This document shows, in pieces, positions 1-8,572 of a DNA stretch of 64,000 nt. Numbering within the stretch: position 1 is the stretch's first letter; every line of letters begins with the position of its first letter. The notes beneath the pieces are model-generated. The model searched no databases. It was not told the DNA's origin and saw nothing but the letters and a program-made list of their open reading frames with translations. Location of the stretch: the NCBI RefSeq assembly GCF_048006345.1, contig NZ_CP180351.1, positions 2,232,001 through 2,296,000 on the forward strand, written 5' to 3'. This stretch comes from Marivita sp030148515. GTDB taxonomy: Bacteria > Pseudomonadota > Alphaproteobacteria > Rhodobacterales > Rhodobacteraceae. The position numbers and the translations under genes were made by a program.

Positions 1-549
1 CCACGAGACATGCCGCCAGTCGATGTCGCCCTCGACAAACAAAGCGCGCCACTGTGGGACGACGCCTGTGAAAATGGCGCGTTTCACGCTCAGGTAATCG
101 GGCGGCGCGGGGATGTCCCAGGCGATCAGATGATCCGTGATGATCCCCCAGTGATTTGACGTCGGCGCATCTATCTCCAAAAGGTGGGCGGCTGCAGTTC
201 CAAGTGTATTGGCGAGGTTCCCACCAGTCACAAAACGCATCAGATCACTGATGATCCATGCAAGGCGCGGATCGCCGGATGCTGTGACCACCTCCAATGC
301 CGCCTGCTGCTCCGGCCCCCAGGAGGACGAGGCGATGCTGTCCACAAAGGCCGTCTGGATCGCCGCCTTGAGAGCATCCGTCAGCGGCACATCCGCCACC
401 TCCGGCGGTGTCCCGAAGGCGGCGATCACGTAGTCGGGCAATCCAGCCGGCTCCTCTGCCCGTGCGGGGGATGACGTGGCAACAAGAACCGCGGCCAGAG
501 CAGCACAGAGAATCGAAGAACGCGGGATCGGGAATGTCGGTATCTTCAT
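1..549 (-). CDS. DUF3179-like exported protein, N-terminal part (truncated by window edge)
   Basis: The reverse strand is open from an ATG at 549 to the window edge, 183 codons. It begins with a signal peptide: Lys near the start, a hydrophobic stretch around residues 13-24, then a SPARA-type cleavage region. The exported part is helical, with WIISDLMRF, a TGGNLANTLG stretch, LLAIKR-like SVKRAIF and a final DWRHVSW at the edge. This layout resembles the N-terminal half of DUF3179 proteins, whose function is unknown; the family call is from memory of the fold and not certain. It is divergent from ptsP, so both promoters should lie in 550-812. Confidence 0.5.
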   Translation of the reverse strand, partial: MKIPTFPIPRSSILCAALAAVLVATSSPARAEEPAGLPDYVIAAFGTPPEVADVPLTDALKAAIQTAFVDSIASSSWGPEQQAALEVVTASGDPRLAWIISDLMRFVTGGNLANTLGTAAAHLLEIDAPTSNHWGIITDHLIAWDIPAPPDYLSVKRAIFTGVVPQWRALFVEGDIDWRHVSW

Positions 550-812
550 CGTCAGCCCTCATGGAAGCGGCGCAAAAACAGGTCTCTGCGCCAACTGTCC
601 GTGCAAACGGCAAAACCGGCAAATCACGTTTGATTCACCATTTGGTGCACGATGTTCCGAGTTTTCGCACGGGATCCGCTATGATTTTGGCCTCAAACAG
701 GATTCCACCCGAGGCGCCCATCGCATGACCCTGCGGCGACATAAGAATAGCCGCTTTCCCCGCTACCCCTCTGTGCCTATAAATGTGCCGGAACCATAAG
801 GCAGTTGAGCGG

Positions 813-3053
813 ATGCCAAACACATTCGAAAGCGAAAGCCGCAAGCTGCTCGGACGGCTGCGTGACACGATGGCTGACAAGGCTGCCGGTCAGGAGCGGC
901 TCGACAAGATCACCCACCTCACTGCCGATTCCATGGGCACGGAAGTGTGTTCCATCTATCTGTTCCGCGACGAAGAAACGCTCGAGCTTTGCGCGACGCA
1001 GGGCCTCAACCCCGAATCCGTCCACCAGACCCGGATGAAACTGGGCGAAGGCCTTGTGGGTCGTGTTGCCCGCACCGGCAAGATCATCAACACCGCCAAT
1101 GCACCCTCGGCCAAAGGTTTCCGCTACATGCCGGAAACCGGGGAAGAGATTTACTCGAGCTTCCTTGGCGTGCCGATCCAACGGCTCGGCGAAAAGCTCG
1201 GCGTTCTCGTCGTCCAGTCCAAGGAAGCCCGCGAATTCAGCGCTGACGAGATCTATGCGCTTGAAGTCGTCGCCATGGTACTGGCCGAGATGACCGAACT
1301 CGGTGCCTTTGTCGGGGAAGGGGCCGCCCTGCGCGCCCGCCACACCCAAGCCGTCCTGATCCGCGGCGTCACTGCACAGGAAGGCACCGCCGAAGGCCAT
1401 ATCTGGCTGCACGAACCGCGCGTCGTGGTCACGAACCTTGTCGGCGATGACCCCGAAAAGGAACGGACCCGCCTGACAGAAGCCGTGGAACATCTGCGCG
1501 TAAGCGTCGATCAGTTGATGGCGGTCGCCTCTGGTGACACTGAACAGGTGCAGGTTCTCGAGGCCTATCGCATGTTCGCCAATTCCAAAGGCTGGCTGCG
1601 CCGGATGGAGGAAAACATCGACCGTGGCCTGAGCGCCGAAGCTGCTGTCGAAAAAGAACAATCGGACGTGCGCGCCCGCATGTTGCAGGCCAATGATGCG
1701 TATTTGCGCGAACGCCTGCAGGATCTGGACGATCTGTCCAACCGCCTGCTCCGCATCCTGACCGGACAGGGCACGCAAACCGGCGCGGAGCTGCCCGAGA
1801 ACCCGATCCTCGTCGCGCGCAACATCGGCCCCGGCGAACTGCTCGAATACGGCCGCCAATTGCGTGGGATCATCCTTGAGGAAGGCTCTGTTGGCAGCCA
1901 CGCCGCCATCGTCGCCCGTGCGCTGGCGATCCCGCTGGTGATCGGCGCAAAACGCATCCAGAACGAGGCGCTGAACGGCGATCACGTCATGGTCGACGGC
2001 GATCAGGGCGTTGTGCACTTGCGCCCCGATGATACCGTCGTCAACGCCTTCCGCGACAAGATGGCGATGCAGGCCAAGGCGCAGGAACGCTACGCGTCGA
2101 TCCGGGACAAACCTGCGACGACGCTCTGCGGCAAGACCATTCGCCTCGACATGAACGCCGGGCTGATGGCCGATCTGCCGTCACTGGAAAGCTCGGGTGC
2201 AGAAGGCGTGGGTCTCTTCCGCACCGAACTGCAATTCCTCGTCCGCAGCCAGATGCCCAAGCGCAACGAACTGGCAGCGCTCTATGCACGCGTGCTCGAC
2301 GCCGCCAAGGGCAAACGCGTAGTCTTCCGCACGCTCGACATCGGATCGGACAAGGTGCTGCCCTACATGCAGGCGCAGGACGAACCGAACCCGGCCCTTG
2401 GCTGGCGCGCGATCCGCGTCGGGCTCGACAAACCGGGCGTGATGCGGATGCAGTTGCAGGCGCTCTTGCGCGCTGCCAATGGCCGACCGCTGTCCATCAT
2501 GTTCCCCTTCGTGGCGCAGTACGAAGAATACACCGCTGCCCGCGCCGAGGTGGACAAGGCCATCGCACGTGAGAAAAAGCTGGGGCACCGCCTTCCCGAA
2601 AAGCTGGAAATCGGCGCGATGCTGGAAACCCCGTCGCTCGCCTTTGCATGCAAGAAATTCTACGAAGAGGTCGAGTTCCTGTCGATTGGCGGCAATGACC
2701 TCAAACAGTTCTTCTTTGCCGCCGACCGCGAGAATGAACGCGTCCGACGCCGCTATGACACGCTGAATGTCAGCTTCCTGACTTTCATCGAGGACATCAT
2801 CAAACGCTGCGCCGACACCAACACCCGCCTGTCCTTCTGCGGCGAAGACGCGGGCCGCCCGGTCGAAGCCCTCTGCCTCGCCGCCATCGGTCTGCATTCC
2901 CTGTCCATGCGCCCCGCCTCTGTCGGCCCCGTCAAGCACCTGCTGCGGCGCTGCAACCTCGACGACGTGCGCAAGGTGATCCACGACGCACGCGATGCCG
3001 GGGAGCAATCGGTACGGCCTGCGGTGATGGAGTATCTGCGCGGGTTGAATTGA
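813..3053 (+). CDS. ptsP: PtsP, phosphoenolpyruvate-protein phosphotransferase of the nitrogen PTS (EI-Ntr)
   Basis: This cytoplasmic enzyme takes phosphate from phosphoenolpyruvate and passes it to the HPr-like NPr, feeding the regulatory PTS-Ntr. The 746-residue product has an N-terminal GAF domain (about residues 15-160, with GEGLVGRVARTGK and YSSFLGVPI), an EI N-domain, the swivelling phosphohistidine domain with GSVGSHAAIVAR (His about residue 363), and a C-terminal PEP-binding barrel with GVGLFRTELQFL, RTLDIGSDK and FCGEDAGRP. The length is normal for EI-Ntr. I chose the ATG at 813 because the protein then starts MPNTFESESRKLL, as relatives do; an ATG at 783 would add ten unlikely residues. 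No strong Shine-Dalgarno is visible. Confidence 0.95.
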   Translation: MPNTFESESRKLLGRLRDTMADKAAGQERLDKITHLTADSMGTEVCSIYLFRDEETLELCATQGLNPESVHQTRMKLGEGLVGRVARTGKIINTANAPSAKGFRYMPETGEEIYSSFLGVPIQRLGEKLGVLVVQSKEAREFSADEIYALEVVAMVLAEMTELGAFVGEGAALRARHTQAVLIRGVTAQEGTAEGHIWLHEPRVVVTNLVGDDPEKERTRLTEAVEHLRVSVDQLMAVASGDTEQVQVLEAYRMFANSKGWLRRMEENIDRGLSAEAAVEKEQSDVRARMLQANDAYLRERLQDLDDLSNRLLRILTGQGTQTGAELPENPILVARNIGPGELLEYGRQLRGIILEEGSVGSHAAIVARALAIPLVIGAKRIQNEALNGDHVMVDGDQGVVHLRPDDTVVNAFRDKMAMQAKAQERYASIRDKPATTLCGKTIRLDMNAGLMADLPSLESSGAEGVGLFRTELQFLVRSQMPKRNELAALYARVLDAAKGKRVVFRTLDIGSDKVLPYMQAQDEPNPALGWRAIRVGLDKPGVMRMQLQALLRAANGRPLSIMFPFVAQYEEYTAARAEVDKAIAREKKLGHRLPEKLEIGAMLETPSLAFACKKFYEEVEFLSIGGNDLKQFFFAADRENERVRRRYDTLNVSFLTFIEDIIKRCADTNTRLSFCGEDAGRPVEALCLAAIGLHSLSMRPASVGPVKHLLRRCNLDDVRKVIHDARDAGEQSVRPAVMEYLRGLN

Positions 3054-3076
3054 AAACGCTGCAAAACCGATGCGAC

Positions 3077-4453
3077 TTAGCCCCAGACATCGAACCACGT
3101 GCCAAGTTCGGCTTCAGTTGTCATTTTGAATTCTGTGCTCTCTGAAAAACCGATGACAAGCTCGGCGCGGGTCACGCCCACGTCCAACGCATTTAGCCAG
3201 AACGCATACCCATCATTGTCCGGGGTCCTATCAAGGACATTCTGATAAATAGCTGTCAGGAAAGCCGCGTCTTCCAACAGACCGAACGTCTGCTGAAATT
3301 CGGGGGACAGGATGAACTGGTCCGCCATTTCGAACAGATCCAGCACATTTCGTTCCAGAAGCCCGGACCAGAAATGGAACCCCGCAGGATCAGGCGCACG
3401 GTCGAAGATCGCGTCATAAAGCCGAAAGACTGCTCCGTCGCTGATCGACATTTCAACACCTGACCCGTTGATCGGAGGCGGGGTGTCATAGGCAGATGTC
3501 GGCGACAACATGGGTATCAAACCGTACCGCGGGGCATAACTCGTTAGGAAGTCTTGCTCTTGCAGAGCACTCAAACTGGTTGCCCACTCGACTGCAAAAA
3601 ATTCGACTGGTTCATACTCCCCTTGTCGGGAATAGTTGTCAGCTGCATCAGGCCATGGATTGACAGTTGCATCAGGCAATGGAACTGTAGAAGCTATATA
3701 CGTGTTTTCTATCATCAGGCCATCGAGGGCATTTCTCAACGTGACGAAACCCGGATAGCTTCCAGATGAATCTGAGTCGAATTTGAGGTATGCACCTCCA
3801 TTGACAACAATATAGGCATTGGGATCGATTGCCCGAATCTCCGAAGTTACTGTGTTAACAAGGTCGATCATATCCCTTGCAAACGGCTCAGCTTCTTGCT
3901 GGGTCAAATCGCCTTCGCTCGTTGTTCGATTTTGCAGCGCCGCCTCGTAATAGCGCCCAACATCGTCAAGGAAGATGCCACCGTACCCGGCCTCGATCAA
4001 GGTGACCGCCTGATCAATCACAATAGACTGCCAATCCATGTCGCTGTAGTCGACGATGAATCCATACGTCCCGTCTCCATTCACTTCAGGACCTTCTGCA
4101 GTACCAAAGTTATCGTCTAACCAAGCTGGAGCAGATGGGTTTATTGTGCCGAAATCGAGATCATTTTGATCGTCTTCCGATGGCGTAACCCAGTCGTCCT
4201 GCCAATACGTGCGATTGAAGTCGGGGACAGCTACGTTCACATAACCGATGACGGTCTGACCGGCTTGTTTAAGCGCTTGCAATTCTTCCATTGTCAGGGA
4301 CGGATTGACACCCTCAGTTCTGGATGTATTTCCGGACTCGAGAATAACCAGGTCAATTCCAGAATCCCTGATGTCGCGGTACAAACCGCGAGGATCTTTT
4401 ACTGAGAGATAAAGCCAAAAATCAGAAATATCACGCATGGCAGCACTACCCAT
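3077..4453 (-). CDS. GH114/TM1410-type glycoside hydrolase with two DUF4214 repeats
   Basis: The 458-residue protein has an N-terminal barrel domain (about 1-325) of the GH114/TM1410 type, related to endo-alpha-1,4-polygalactosaminidases. It contains IGYVNVAVPDFNRTYW, GGIFLDDVGRYYE and AYIVVNGGAYL; the acidic FLDD is the kind of place where the catalytic acid sits. Two DUF4214 repeats follow (about 340-440, FDRAPDPAGFHFW and LDRTPDNDGYAFW). There is no N-terminal signal peptide, and DUF4214 is common in proteins exported by type I secretion, so extracellular action on an amino-sugar polymer is an inference. Codon use is AT-richer than its neighbours: 26 of 60 bases are G or C at 3781-3840. 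The start could also be the ATG at 4438. Transfer is likely. Confidence 0.7.
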   Translation of the reverse strand: MGSAAMRDISDFWLYLSVKDPRGLYRDIRDSGIDLVILESGNTSRTEGVNPSLTMEELQALKQAGQTVIGYVNVAVPDFNRTYWQDDWVTPSEDDQNDLDFGTINPSAPAWLDDNFGTAEGPEVNGDGTYGFIVDYSDMDWQSIVIDQAVTLIEAGYGGIFLDDVGRYYEAALQNRTTSEGDLTQQEAEPFARDMIDLVNTVTSEIRAIDPNAYIVVNGGAYLKFDSDSSGSYPGFVTLRNALDGLMIENTYIASTVPLPDATVNPWPDAADNYSRQGEYEPVEFFAVEWATSLSALQEQDFLTSYAPRYGLIPMLSPTSAYDTPPPINGSGVEMSISDGAVFRLYDAIFDRAPDPAGFHFWSGLLERNVLDLFEMADQFILSPEFQQTFGLLEDAAFLTAIYQNVLDRTPDNDGYAFWLNALDVGVTRAELVIGFSESTEFKMTTEAELGTWFDVWG

Positions 4454-4869
4454 AATTGCACTTCAAACACACTTCACCACACAATGGGGATTTGACAAAA
4501 GCTCTTGTGTCAACAGAATTTGTGGTTACCATCCAACCCTTTGCACGCAACGCGCCGGATCAATAAGTCTTTGGTGAAAAAATGTACGCCTTATAGTATC
4601 TTGCAGGCAGCATTAGGTCTTCAACCAGTACTTTTTGCCACCACACCCCAACAGCACGCCCCAGCCATTCTGGCTGACCAAAGCCGGGTTTTCCGACCCG
4701 CGTGCTGTCAGAGCCTGTGAGGCGAACGGGTGCGCAATGGTCCGGTGCCGGATCATGATTGGATCACGACGCCCCGTCCGCTCATGCCCCCGAGTTCAAC
4801 CGGGAACAAATGCAGAATCCGCCATTAACGTTAAGATAGGGTGAACCGCTCGGACGATTTACGCCAAAT
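4454..4869. other. 416-base gene-free stretch between the GH114-like gene and the EcsC gene
   Basis: I see no supported gene here. Two short forward open frames lack ribosome sites and recognisable products. It is AT-richer on the side of the GH114-like gene, for which it must hold the promoter. It contains a small perfect palindrome TTAACGTTAA at 4825-4834, just past the EcsC stop at 4870. Confidence 0.5.
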
Positions 4870-5619
4870 TCAGACGGTTTTCACCGCGCGGCGCAATTCC
4901 TCGACCAGCAGGGTCTCGGACATGCCGGTGTCAATCGCCAGCCGCCGCAGCCCGAAATGCACGTGGGCCATTTCCTGATAGTAGCTGGTATAGGCATAGT
5001 TCGTCGCCGCCCCGGCGGCCGCCCCAAGGATCGGCACGGTCTGCGCGGCCAGCTTCTGCCCCAGCACCGTCGCCAGTTTGGGGGCCACCGATTTCATGAT
5101 CCCGTGCACCGCCGTCCCGGTCAGTGTCACCCGTGTGGTCAGGAACGCCATGTTCGCCCCGTCGTCATCGGCCAAAGGTCCGGCGCTTGCGAACACGGTC
5201 AGGCAGTCTGCCAAAACGTCAGGATCGTTGGGATCAAACTCATACTCCGCCGCGATGCCCTGAATGGCGCGGAGCAAAACAGTCGTCGTCACCGGCAGTT
5301 CCGCCAGCGCCGTCGGCAGCCCACCTGCCCCGCCAACAGCCCCCATGGCGGTTGTCAAAGCTGTGTTCAGCCAGCCCTTCTGGTCCGGCACCACCCCGCG
5401 CGACTGTTTCGCCGCTTGCATCGCCACCTTCAGCGCGCGCTCGGTCGCGTTTTCAAGACCAAGCTTCACCGGTTGCGGCAACCGTTCGAGCAGGTTCTCG
5501 GCCCCGCCCCCAATCATGTTGAGCACCTGCAGGCCCACCCCTCCCGCTGCCTTGTGGCGGCGGGCAAGCTGGATGATCGCAGTCTGAGTATCAAGCGGCA
5601 CGAGATCGGTTCCTGTCAT
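4870..5619 (-). CDS. EcsC family protein
   Basis: The 249-residue protein matches the EcsC family (PF12787) over its whole length: an N-terminal helical region, a hydrophobic glycine/alanine-rich middle (TTAMGAVGGAGGLPTALAELPVTTTVLLRAIQGIA) described here in parts, and a C-terminal segment with VPILGAAAGAATNYAYT. The biochemical role of EcsC proteins is not established. I used the ATG at 5619; the longer open frame starts at a TTG at 5628. It ends 31 bases downstream of the GNAT gene on the same strand, so the two may be co-transcribed. Confidence 0.7.
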   Translation of the reverse strand: MTGTDLVPLDTQTAIIQLARRHKAAGGVGLQVLNMIGGGAENLLERLPQPVKLGLENATERALKVAMQAAKQSRGVVPDQKGWLNTALTTAMGAVGGAGGLPTALAELPVTTTVLLRAIQGIAAEYEFDPNDPDVLADCLTVFASAGPLADDDGANMAFLTTRVTLTGTAVHGIMKSVAPKLATVLGQKLAAQTVPILGAAAGAATNYAYTSYYQEMAHVHFGLRRLAIDTGMSETLLVEELRRAVKTV

Positions 5620-5650
5620 ACCGTACAAGTGGGGACGTTTTCCGTACGGT

Positions 5651-6136
5651 TCAAGCGTCGCGCTGCACGATACCCGTCACACCGTCCCAGGCACCCGGCT
5701 CCAGTTCCAGCGCCAGAACGCGGTCGGGGTTGGTCGGTGGCGGCATCTCGACCCCGTCGATCTTCCAGAAGCCAAACCGCTGGTAATAGGGCGCATCCCC
5801 CACCAGCAACACCCGCGCCCAGCCCTCGGCCTGCGCCTGTGAAAGACTGTCCCGGATCAGCGCACCGCCCAACCCTTCGCCCTGTGCCGTAGGGTGTACG
5901 GCAACCGGGCCAAGCAACAGAACCCTCTGCCCCGCCACCCGCACCGGCCAATAACGGATCGCACCGCCCAGCATCCCCTGATCGTCCCGCGCCACCCGAC
6001 TCAGGCTGGCCACAGGCGGGATGTCGTCCCGAAGACGGTACGACGAAAGCGCCTCGCGACCCGGTGCGAAACACAGGTCGTAGAGGGCTTCGACCTCCCA
6101 CCAGTCGTCTTTGGTTTCCGGTCTCAGGGTGAACAT
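5651..6136 (-). CDS. GNAT family N-acetyltransferase
   Basis: A single-domain GNAT of 161 residues: MFTLRPETKDDWWEVEALYD at the start, the LLLGPVAVHPTAQGEGLGGALI acetyl-CoA loop split over residues about 70-91, and YYQRFGFWK near the C terminus. It belongs to the YhbS-like branch (Gln-Gly-Glu-Gly-Leu-Gly pyrophosphate loop). The substrate is unknown. The open frame runs far upstream, but that part is antisense to the flavin reductase, so the ATG at 6136 is the real start. It is divergent from the flavin reductase (100 bases between starts). Confidence 0.85.
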   Translation of the reverse strand: MFTLRPETKDDWWEVEALYDLCFAPGREALSSYRLRDDIPPVASLSRVARDDQGMLGGAIRYWPVRVAGQRVLLLGPVAVHPTAQGEGLGGALIRDSLSQAQAEGWARVLLVGDAPYYQRFGFWKIDGVEMPPPTNPDRVLALELEPGAWDGVTGIVQRDA

Positions 6137-6235
6137 AGAACCGCTCTTCGTTGACGTGCTGCACACCCCCGTGCATTCCGCTGCGAAACCGCCTATCACG
6201 CAGGGAAACAATCGGCAAACAGGGAGCTTGCCCAG

Positions 6236-6841
6236 ATGTTCTATCGCCCCGAAGACGGCCACGGTCTGCCGCACAACCCGTTCAACGCCATCGTGACCCC
6301 CCGCCCCATCGGCTGGATCTCGACCCGAGGCAGCGACGGGCAGGACAATCTTGCGCCCTATTCGTTCTTCAACGCCGTGGCCTACGTCCCGCCGCAGGTG
6401 ATGTTCGCCTCCACCTCTGCCAAGGAAGATCGCGGCGACACAAAGGACAGCGTGGCGCAGCTTCGCGAGACGGGCGTGTTCGCCGTCAACATCGTCGAAT
6501 ACGCCATGCGCGACGCGATGAACCTGACCTCTGGCGCATGGGATCGCGACGTGGACGAATTCGCCCATGCGGGCATCGACAAGGCCGAGTGCGACACGAT
6601 CAATTGCCCCCGCGTGGCGGGTGCGCCCGCCACGCTGGAATGCAAGCTGACCCAGATCGTCAAACTGCCCGGAGAGGCCAATTTCGCGGTCTTCGGCGAG
6701 GTCACAGGCATTCACATGCGCGACGACTGCGTCGTGGACGGTGAATTCGATGTGCTCAGCTTCAACCCGCTCACCCGCATGGGCTACCGCGACTATTCGG
6801 TGATCCGCGAAAAGTTCAGCCTGAAGCGCCCGGGAGAATAG
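6236..6841 (+). CDS. Flavin reductase family protein (FMN-binding split barrel)
   Basis: This 201-residue protein has the flavin reductase-like split barrel: NPFNAIVTPRPIGWISTRG for FMN contacts, LAPYSFFNAVAYVPPQVMF, and a C-terminal FNPLTRMGYRDYSVI. It fits the DIM6/NtaB-type group, which bind FMN and reduce it or serve as oxygenase partners. No partner oxygenase is adjacent, so its substrate context is not clear. The start at 6236 follows a purine-rich GGGAGCTT stretch. Confidence 0.85.
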   Translation: MFYRPEDGHGLPHNPFNAIVTPRPIGWISTRGSDGQDNLAPYSFFNAVAYVPPQVMFASTSAKEDRGDTKDSVAQLRETGVFAVNIVEYAMRDAMNLTSGAWDRDVDEFAHAGIDKAECDTINCPRVAGAPATLECKLTQIVKLPGEANFAVFGEVTGIHMRDDCVVDGEFDVLSFNPLTRMGYRDYSVIREKFSLKRPGE

Positions 6842-6860
6842 GTCACGTCTTGCACCCTAT

Positions 6861-6878
6861 TGTTTCGCGCGCGAAACA
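6861..6878. promoter_or_regulatory. 18-bp perfect palindrome upstream of the Lin0512 pair
   Basis: TGTTTCGCGCGCGAAACA reads the same on both strands. It lies 19 bases after the flavin reductase stop and 40 bases before the first Lin0512 start. It has no U-tract, so an operator is more likely than a terminator. The regulator is unknown. Confidence 0.45.
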
Positions 6879-6918
6879 TTGGGTCCGATCCGGTCCTTTA
6901 GCAAAAGGTTAACTCGAT

Positions 6919-7269
6919 ATGCCCGTCAAACGTCTGCTGACCGAATTCGGCATGGGCTCGTCCCTGCGCCGACAGGATTACACAGAAGCCGCGTCCCGCG
7001 CTGTGCGTGACGCACTCTGGCACAATTCGATCAACCTCGCGGAGCTTTACGGCAAAGACAAATCCGACATGCGGATCACTGTCGAGGTCGGCGTCCAAAA
7101 CCCCGACGCGCTCGACACCGATACAATCGCAGCGATCTTCCCTTATGGCCAAGTCACTGTAATTGCACGTAAAGGCGGCCTCGATGTGCCGCGCAGCGAT
7201 GGCGGTAAGCCGACAGTGATCGCCAATGTCGCCATCTCGGTGGCACTCGATCTGGAGGGCGTGGCATGA
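6919..7269 (+). CDS. Lin0512 family protein, copy 1
   Basis: A 116-residue conserved protein of unknown function from the Lin0512 family (PF09585). Key stretches are LLTEFGMGSSLRRQDYTEAA, RDALWHNSINLAE and a terminal VIANVAISVAL. It aligns along its whole length with the next gene (EFGMG/EMGMG, DYTEAASRAVRDAL/DYTKAAARAIEDAI, ITVEVGV/VQVTVGV), so the two arose by tandem duplication and may form a heterodimer. It has no signal peptide or membrane segment. The stop overlaps the next start by four bases, which suggests translational coupling. Confidence 0.8.
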   Translation: MPVKRLLTEFGMGSSLRRQDYTEAASRAVRDALWHNSINLAELYGKDKSDMRITVEVGVQNPDALDTDTIAAIFPYGQVTVIARKGGLDVPRSDGGKPTVIANVAISVALDLEGVA

Positions 7270-7610
7270 GCGACCAGCGCTTCATCATCGAAATGGGCAT
7301 GGGCAATGATCAATACGGCATGGACTACACCAAGGCCGCCGCCCGCGCGATCGAGGACGCGATCCGCCATTCCTCCATCCCGCTGTTCGACGCCACCGGC
7401 CTGCCGCACGACCAGATGCGCGTTCAGGTGACGGTGGGCGTGGCGGAACCCGACAAGGTGGATTGCACGGAACTCGCAAAAGGCCTGCCCCGTGGTCGCG
7501 CCACGGTAACAGCGGTCGAAGGCGGGCTGAACGTCACCAACCCCGATAGTGGCGCCACGCTGGTGATCGCAACCGCCGCGGTCGAAGCCTTTTTGCCGCG
7601 TCAAGGCTGA
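7266..7610 (+). CDS. Lin0512 family protein, copy 2
   Basis: The 114-residue second copy of the Lin0512 pair, starting inside the stop of copy 1 (ATGA overlap). It keeps IEMGMGNDQYGMDYTKAAAR and VTVGVAEPDKVDC, and ends VIATAAVEAFLPRQG. The function is unknown. Downstream, 60 bases later, is mtnP, so the pair may be co-transcribed with methylthioadenosine salvage; this is a context inference only. Confidence 0.8.
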   Translation: MSDQRFIIEMGMGNDQYGMDYTKAAARAIEDAIRHSSIPLFDATGLPHDQMRVQVTVGVAEPDKVDCTELAKGLPRGRATVTAVEGGLNVTNPDSGATLVIATAAVEAFLPRQG

Positions 7611-7670
7611 CCCCGCTTGATGCAGGCGGTCCGTGCTGCAAGACTGCGCTGAACCGGATCGGAGGCGCAT

Positions 7671-8555
7671 ATGGCAAGCCGCAAACTGGGTGTGATCGGC
7701 GGATCGGGGCTTTACGCCGTGGACGGGCTGCAAGACGCCGCATGGCACACCGTGGACACCCCTTGGGGCGCGCCGTCGGACCAGCTCTATTGCGGCACTC
7801 TGGATGGGCTGGACATCGTGTTCCTGCCCCGTCACGGGCGCGGCCATGTGCACAGCCCGTCGGACGTGCCCTACCGCGCCAATATCGACGCGCTCAAACG
7901 GCTTGGGGTGACGGACGTGATCAGCGTCAGCGCCTGCGGGTCGTTCCGTGAAGAGATGGCGCCGGGCGATTTCGTCATCGTAGACCAGTTCATCGACCGC
8001 ACCTTTGCCCGCGCCAAAAGCTTCTTCGGCACCGGCTGCGTGGCGCATGTGTCGGTGGCCCACCCGGTCTGCGGGAGCCTCGGCAAGACCTGTGCCGAGG
8101 CCGCGCGTCAAGCCGGCGTCACGGTACATAAAGGCGGCACCTATCTTGCGATGGAAGGCCCGCAATTCTCCACTCTGGCGGAGTCCAACCTCTACCGTGA
8201 TCAATGGGGCTGTTCGGTGATCGGCATGACCAACATGCCCGAGGCGAAACTCGCCCGGGAGGCAGAGCTGTGCTATGCCAGCGTGGCGATGGTCACCGAT
8301 TACGATTGCTGGCACCCCGGCCATGACGCGGTCGAGGTGACAGACATCATCCGCGTTCTGACCGGCAACGCTGACGCCGCGCGACGGATGATCAAAGCGC
8401 TGCCAGCACTGTTGGGCACCGATCGCCCGCCCTGCCCCCAAGGCTGCGACACGGCGCTGGAACACGCGCTGATCACCGCGCCCGAAGCCCGCGACGCGGA
8501 GATGATCAAAAAGCTGGACGCGGTTGCAGGCCGCGTGCTTTCTGGGCGCACATGA
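7671..8555 (+). CDS. mtnP: S-methyl-5'-thioadenosine phosphorylase
   Basis: MTAP cleaves 5'-methylthioadenosine with phosphate to adenine and 5-methylthioribose-1-phosphate, salvaging the by-product of polyamine and acylhomoserine lactone synthesis. The 294-residue protein shows LGVIGGSGLY at the N terminus, the phosphate-binding RHGRGHVHSPSDVPYRAN, SVSACGSF, GTYLAMEGPQFSTLAES and GMTNMPEAKLAREAELCYA. A good GGAGG ribosome site precedes the ATG. The adenine it releases would be used by Apt, encoded two genes downstream, so the mtnP-lysE-apt order is metabolically sensible. Confidence 0.93.
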   Translation: MASRKLGVIGGSGLYAVDGLQDAAWHTVDTPWGAPSDQLYCGTLDGLDIVFLPRHGRGHVHSPSDVPYRANIDALKRLGVTDVISVSACGSFREEMAPGDFVIVDQFIDRTFARAKSFFGTGCVAHVSVAHPVCGSLGKTCAEAARQAGVTVHKGGTYLAMEGPQFSTLAESNLYRDQWGCSVIGMTNMPEAKLAREAELCYASVAMVTDYDCWHPGHDAVEVTDIIRVLTGNADAARRMIKALPALLGTDRPPCPQGCDTALEHALITAPEARDAEMIKKLDAVAGRVLSGRT

Positions 8556-8572
8556 TCCAAGGCTGACCCGAT

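Noticed and set aside
4505..4844. Small genes in the gap between the GH114-like and EcsC genes
   Set aside because: The two open frames lack ribosome sites, recognisable motifs and coding bias.
6861..6878. A parS centromere site
   Set aside because: The half-sites match parS, but the centre is six bases long and not four, and no second copy or parAB genes are nearby.
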